Origin: Oscillatoriales cyanobacterium RM2_1_1
GTDB lineage: Bacteria > Cyanobacteriota > Cyanobacteriia > Cyanobacteriales > Microcoleaceae
Reading direction: 5' to 3'
Assembly: GCA_012033335.1 (NCBI GenBank)
Contig: JAAURB010000022.1
Coordinates: 1 to 58,425, forward strand
Length of the DNA: 58,425 bases
A model generated the notes under the pieces. That model did not search any database. It had not been told where the DNA came from and saw nothing but the letters and a program-made list of their open reading frames with translations. Below are positions 57,457-58,425 of this stretch, one piece after another. The translations under genes and the position numbers were made by a program. Positions within the stretch are counted from its first letter, which is position 1; every line of letters begins with the position of its first letter.

Positions 57457-57852
57457 TTATTCATAACGGGTCGTACAAACCCAGGTTTTCACCTGACAGC
57501 CTGCCGTGCTACAGGCCGAAACCGCTTGAGTTTCTGCTAGTTCACGGCTATCTGCCCAGGCCCAGCCTATATTGCCCTGGTTGTTTGTAGCGAGGGCCCC
57601 ACAAGCATTTTTGAACCAGACCTGAACCTGACAGCCTGAACCTGAGCGCGAACATTCCTCCAGGGCTCGACGTTCGGCTTGCTCTCGATTGGGATAGTCA
57701 TAGGCATAGCCCCAAATTCTGCCATCGGGGTCAGCGGCGATCGCCCCATAATGATCCCGCCATTGCCCCCAAGCAGCGTTTCCAGCTAAACCACTAGTCA
57801 CCATGACGGCGACGGCAATCCATTTAAAATTGAAATTAAGAGGTTGATTCAT
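57457..57852 (-). CDS. DUF4189 exported protein
   Basis: 131 aa with a signal peptide (IAVAVMVTSGLAGNAAWG). DUF4189 core: HYGAIAADPDGRIWGYAYDYPNREQAERRALEEC and CGALATNNQGNIGWAW. It has 6-7 Cys, likely disulfide-bonded outside the membrane. Function unknown; no metal site is evident. It faces the same way as merR but has its own upstream region. Confidence 0.78.
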   Translation of the reverse strand: MNQPLNFNFKWIAVAVMVTSGLAGNAAWGQWRDHYGAIAADPDGRIWGYAYDYPNREQAERRALEECSRSGSGCQVQVWFKNACGALATNNQGNIGWAWADSRELAETQAVSACSTAGCQVKTWVCTTRYE

Positions 57853-57915
57853 CTTGGATTAGAAAACAACAGCAGAGTTCTTCCATAGAACTTCTAAGTT
57901 TAAAGTTTTTTGATA

Positions 57916-58298
57916 TCACTGCATGTCTTCAAGCTCCAGGTTCTTGGTTTCTTTGACAAAAAACCAGACAAAAAAGATAGAAATAGCGGCAAAGGTGGTG
58001 TAGATACCATAGGCTGAACCCAGCCCAAAATTCTCCAGCAGGGGTGGGAAACTTGTGGAGATAACGAAGTTGGCAATCCACTGAACTGCCGCCGCTACCG
58101 ATAAGGCGATCGCCCGGATTTTATTGTTGAACATTTCTCCTAGCATGACCCAAACGATAGGCCCCCAGGAAAACCCAAAGAAGAATACATAGAAGTTTGC
58201 CGCCAGTAGCGCCACAACCCCGGCGGCACCCGCCAGGGCTGGATTGCCCTGGGCATCGAGGGGCGCATTGGCGAAGGTCATGGCCATGGTTCCCAAGG
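57916..58298 (-). pseudogene. MFS sugar porter, C-terminal fragment cut by IS1
   Basis: About 127 residues of the C-terminal half of a sugar-porter MFS: LLAANFYVFFFGFSWGPIVWVMLGEMFNNKIRAIALSVAA, AAVQWIANFVISTSFPPLLENFGLG and VKETKNLELEDM. The frame continues into the IS1-type end only as an accidental reading (58299-58407). The N-terminal half would lie outside the window. The gene is broken. Confidence 0.82.
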
Positions 58299-58425
58299 TG
58301 GCGTTGCATAATAGTGCCATGAATTGAGGCTCAATCTGATGCAATGTCCTGACTGTGGTTCCAGCCATATCGGTAAAAACGGCAAGATGAGGGGTAAACA
58401 AAATCACATTTGTGTGGCGTGTCGT
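58299..58425 (+). mobile_element. IS1-family element, right-edge partial copy
   Basis: Exact inverted copy of 1-127. The IS end is at about 58299, where it interrupts the sugar porter. The transposase start lies about 40 bases in and reads rightwards off the window. Confidence 0.8.
58339..58425 (+). CDS. IS1-family transposase N-terminus (InsA-like), partial
   Basis: ATG 58339; 29 codons with the CPDC zinc-finger start, identical to the copy at 1-87. The rest of the gene lies outside the window. Confidence 0.75.
   Translation, partial: MQCPDCGSSHIGKNGKMRGKQNHICVACR

Noticed and set aside
58299-58407. N-terminal extension of the sugar porter fragment
   Set aside because: These codons lie within the IS1-type end and are an accidental antisense reading of the transposase start.

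Overview
The window comes from a filamentous, non-heterocystous cyanobacterium resembling Leptolyngbya boryana. The evidence is a compact Mo-nitrogenase cluster with the oxygen-responsive activator CnfR, a fused modBC gene, cyanobacterial ndhD, frequent GCGATCGC (HIP1) octamers, and families restricted to cyanobacteria (DUF2949, Asr1405/Asl0597, PEP-CTERM, TIGR03643). No function was tested here; all calls rest on reading the sequence and on family knowledge.

Layout. 1-774 is a graveyard of insertion sequences: an IS1-type end, an internally deleted IS630 transposase and a TnpB fragment. 865-8806 holds a RodZ-like HTH membrane protein and a giant DUF4347/lectin/cadherin-like/RTX exoprotein split by a one-base frameshift. 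9500-39017 is the nif region. On its left, nafY-like (+) converges on cnfR (-). After a structured non-coding stretch and a lone IS630 orfA comes a minus-strand block, read from nifP leftwards: nifP, an Asr1405-like gene, dpsA, DUF2949, a 48-aa membrane ORF, nifT and a nifV-like gene. A 0.94-kb divergent control region separates it from the plus-strand block: nifB, a 49-aa ORF, nifS, nifU, nifH, nifD, nifK, nifZ, a Mo-nitrogenase C-terminal-domain gene, nifE, nifN, a DUF269 paralogue, nifX, DUF269, DUF683, nifW, hesA, a small membrane protein, hesB, fdxH, feoA (frameshifted), fdxB, a cupin, three hypotheticals and mop. modA and modBC follow at 39484-42247. No fdxN is seen between nifB and nifS.

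How it works together. NifS/NifU/HesB make Fe-S clusters. NifB, NifE, NifN, NifX, NafY-like and the NifV-like enzyme (homocitrate) build FeMo-co. NifP supplies O-acetylserine for cysteine, ModABC and Mop supply molybdate, and FdxH/FdxB carry electrons. Dps and CnfR address oxygen and iron stress. nifP and nifB each carry the same three-part upstream element at nearly identical spacing, the best candidate for the CnfR target.

42376-51063 is mostly core-genome material: MFS transporter, ndhD, NUDIX hydrolase, PEP-CTERM protein, TIGR03643, HtrA protease, rpmB and an outer-membrane barrel. 51181-57416 is a copper-handling island: a His-rich exoprotein, a small Cys/His protein, a cupredoxin-like protein, CopA ATPase, a DUF411 protein, a multicopper-oxidase relic and a MerR regulator. 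Three near-identical MerR-type promoters sit in it. The window ends with a DUF4189 protein and an MFS sugar porter cut by a second IS1-type end, which is an exact inverted copy of the first 127 bases.
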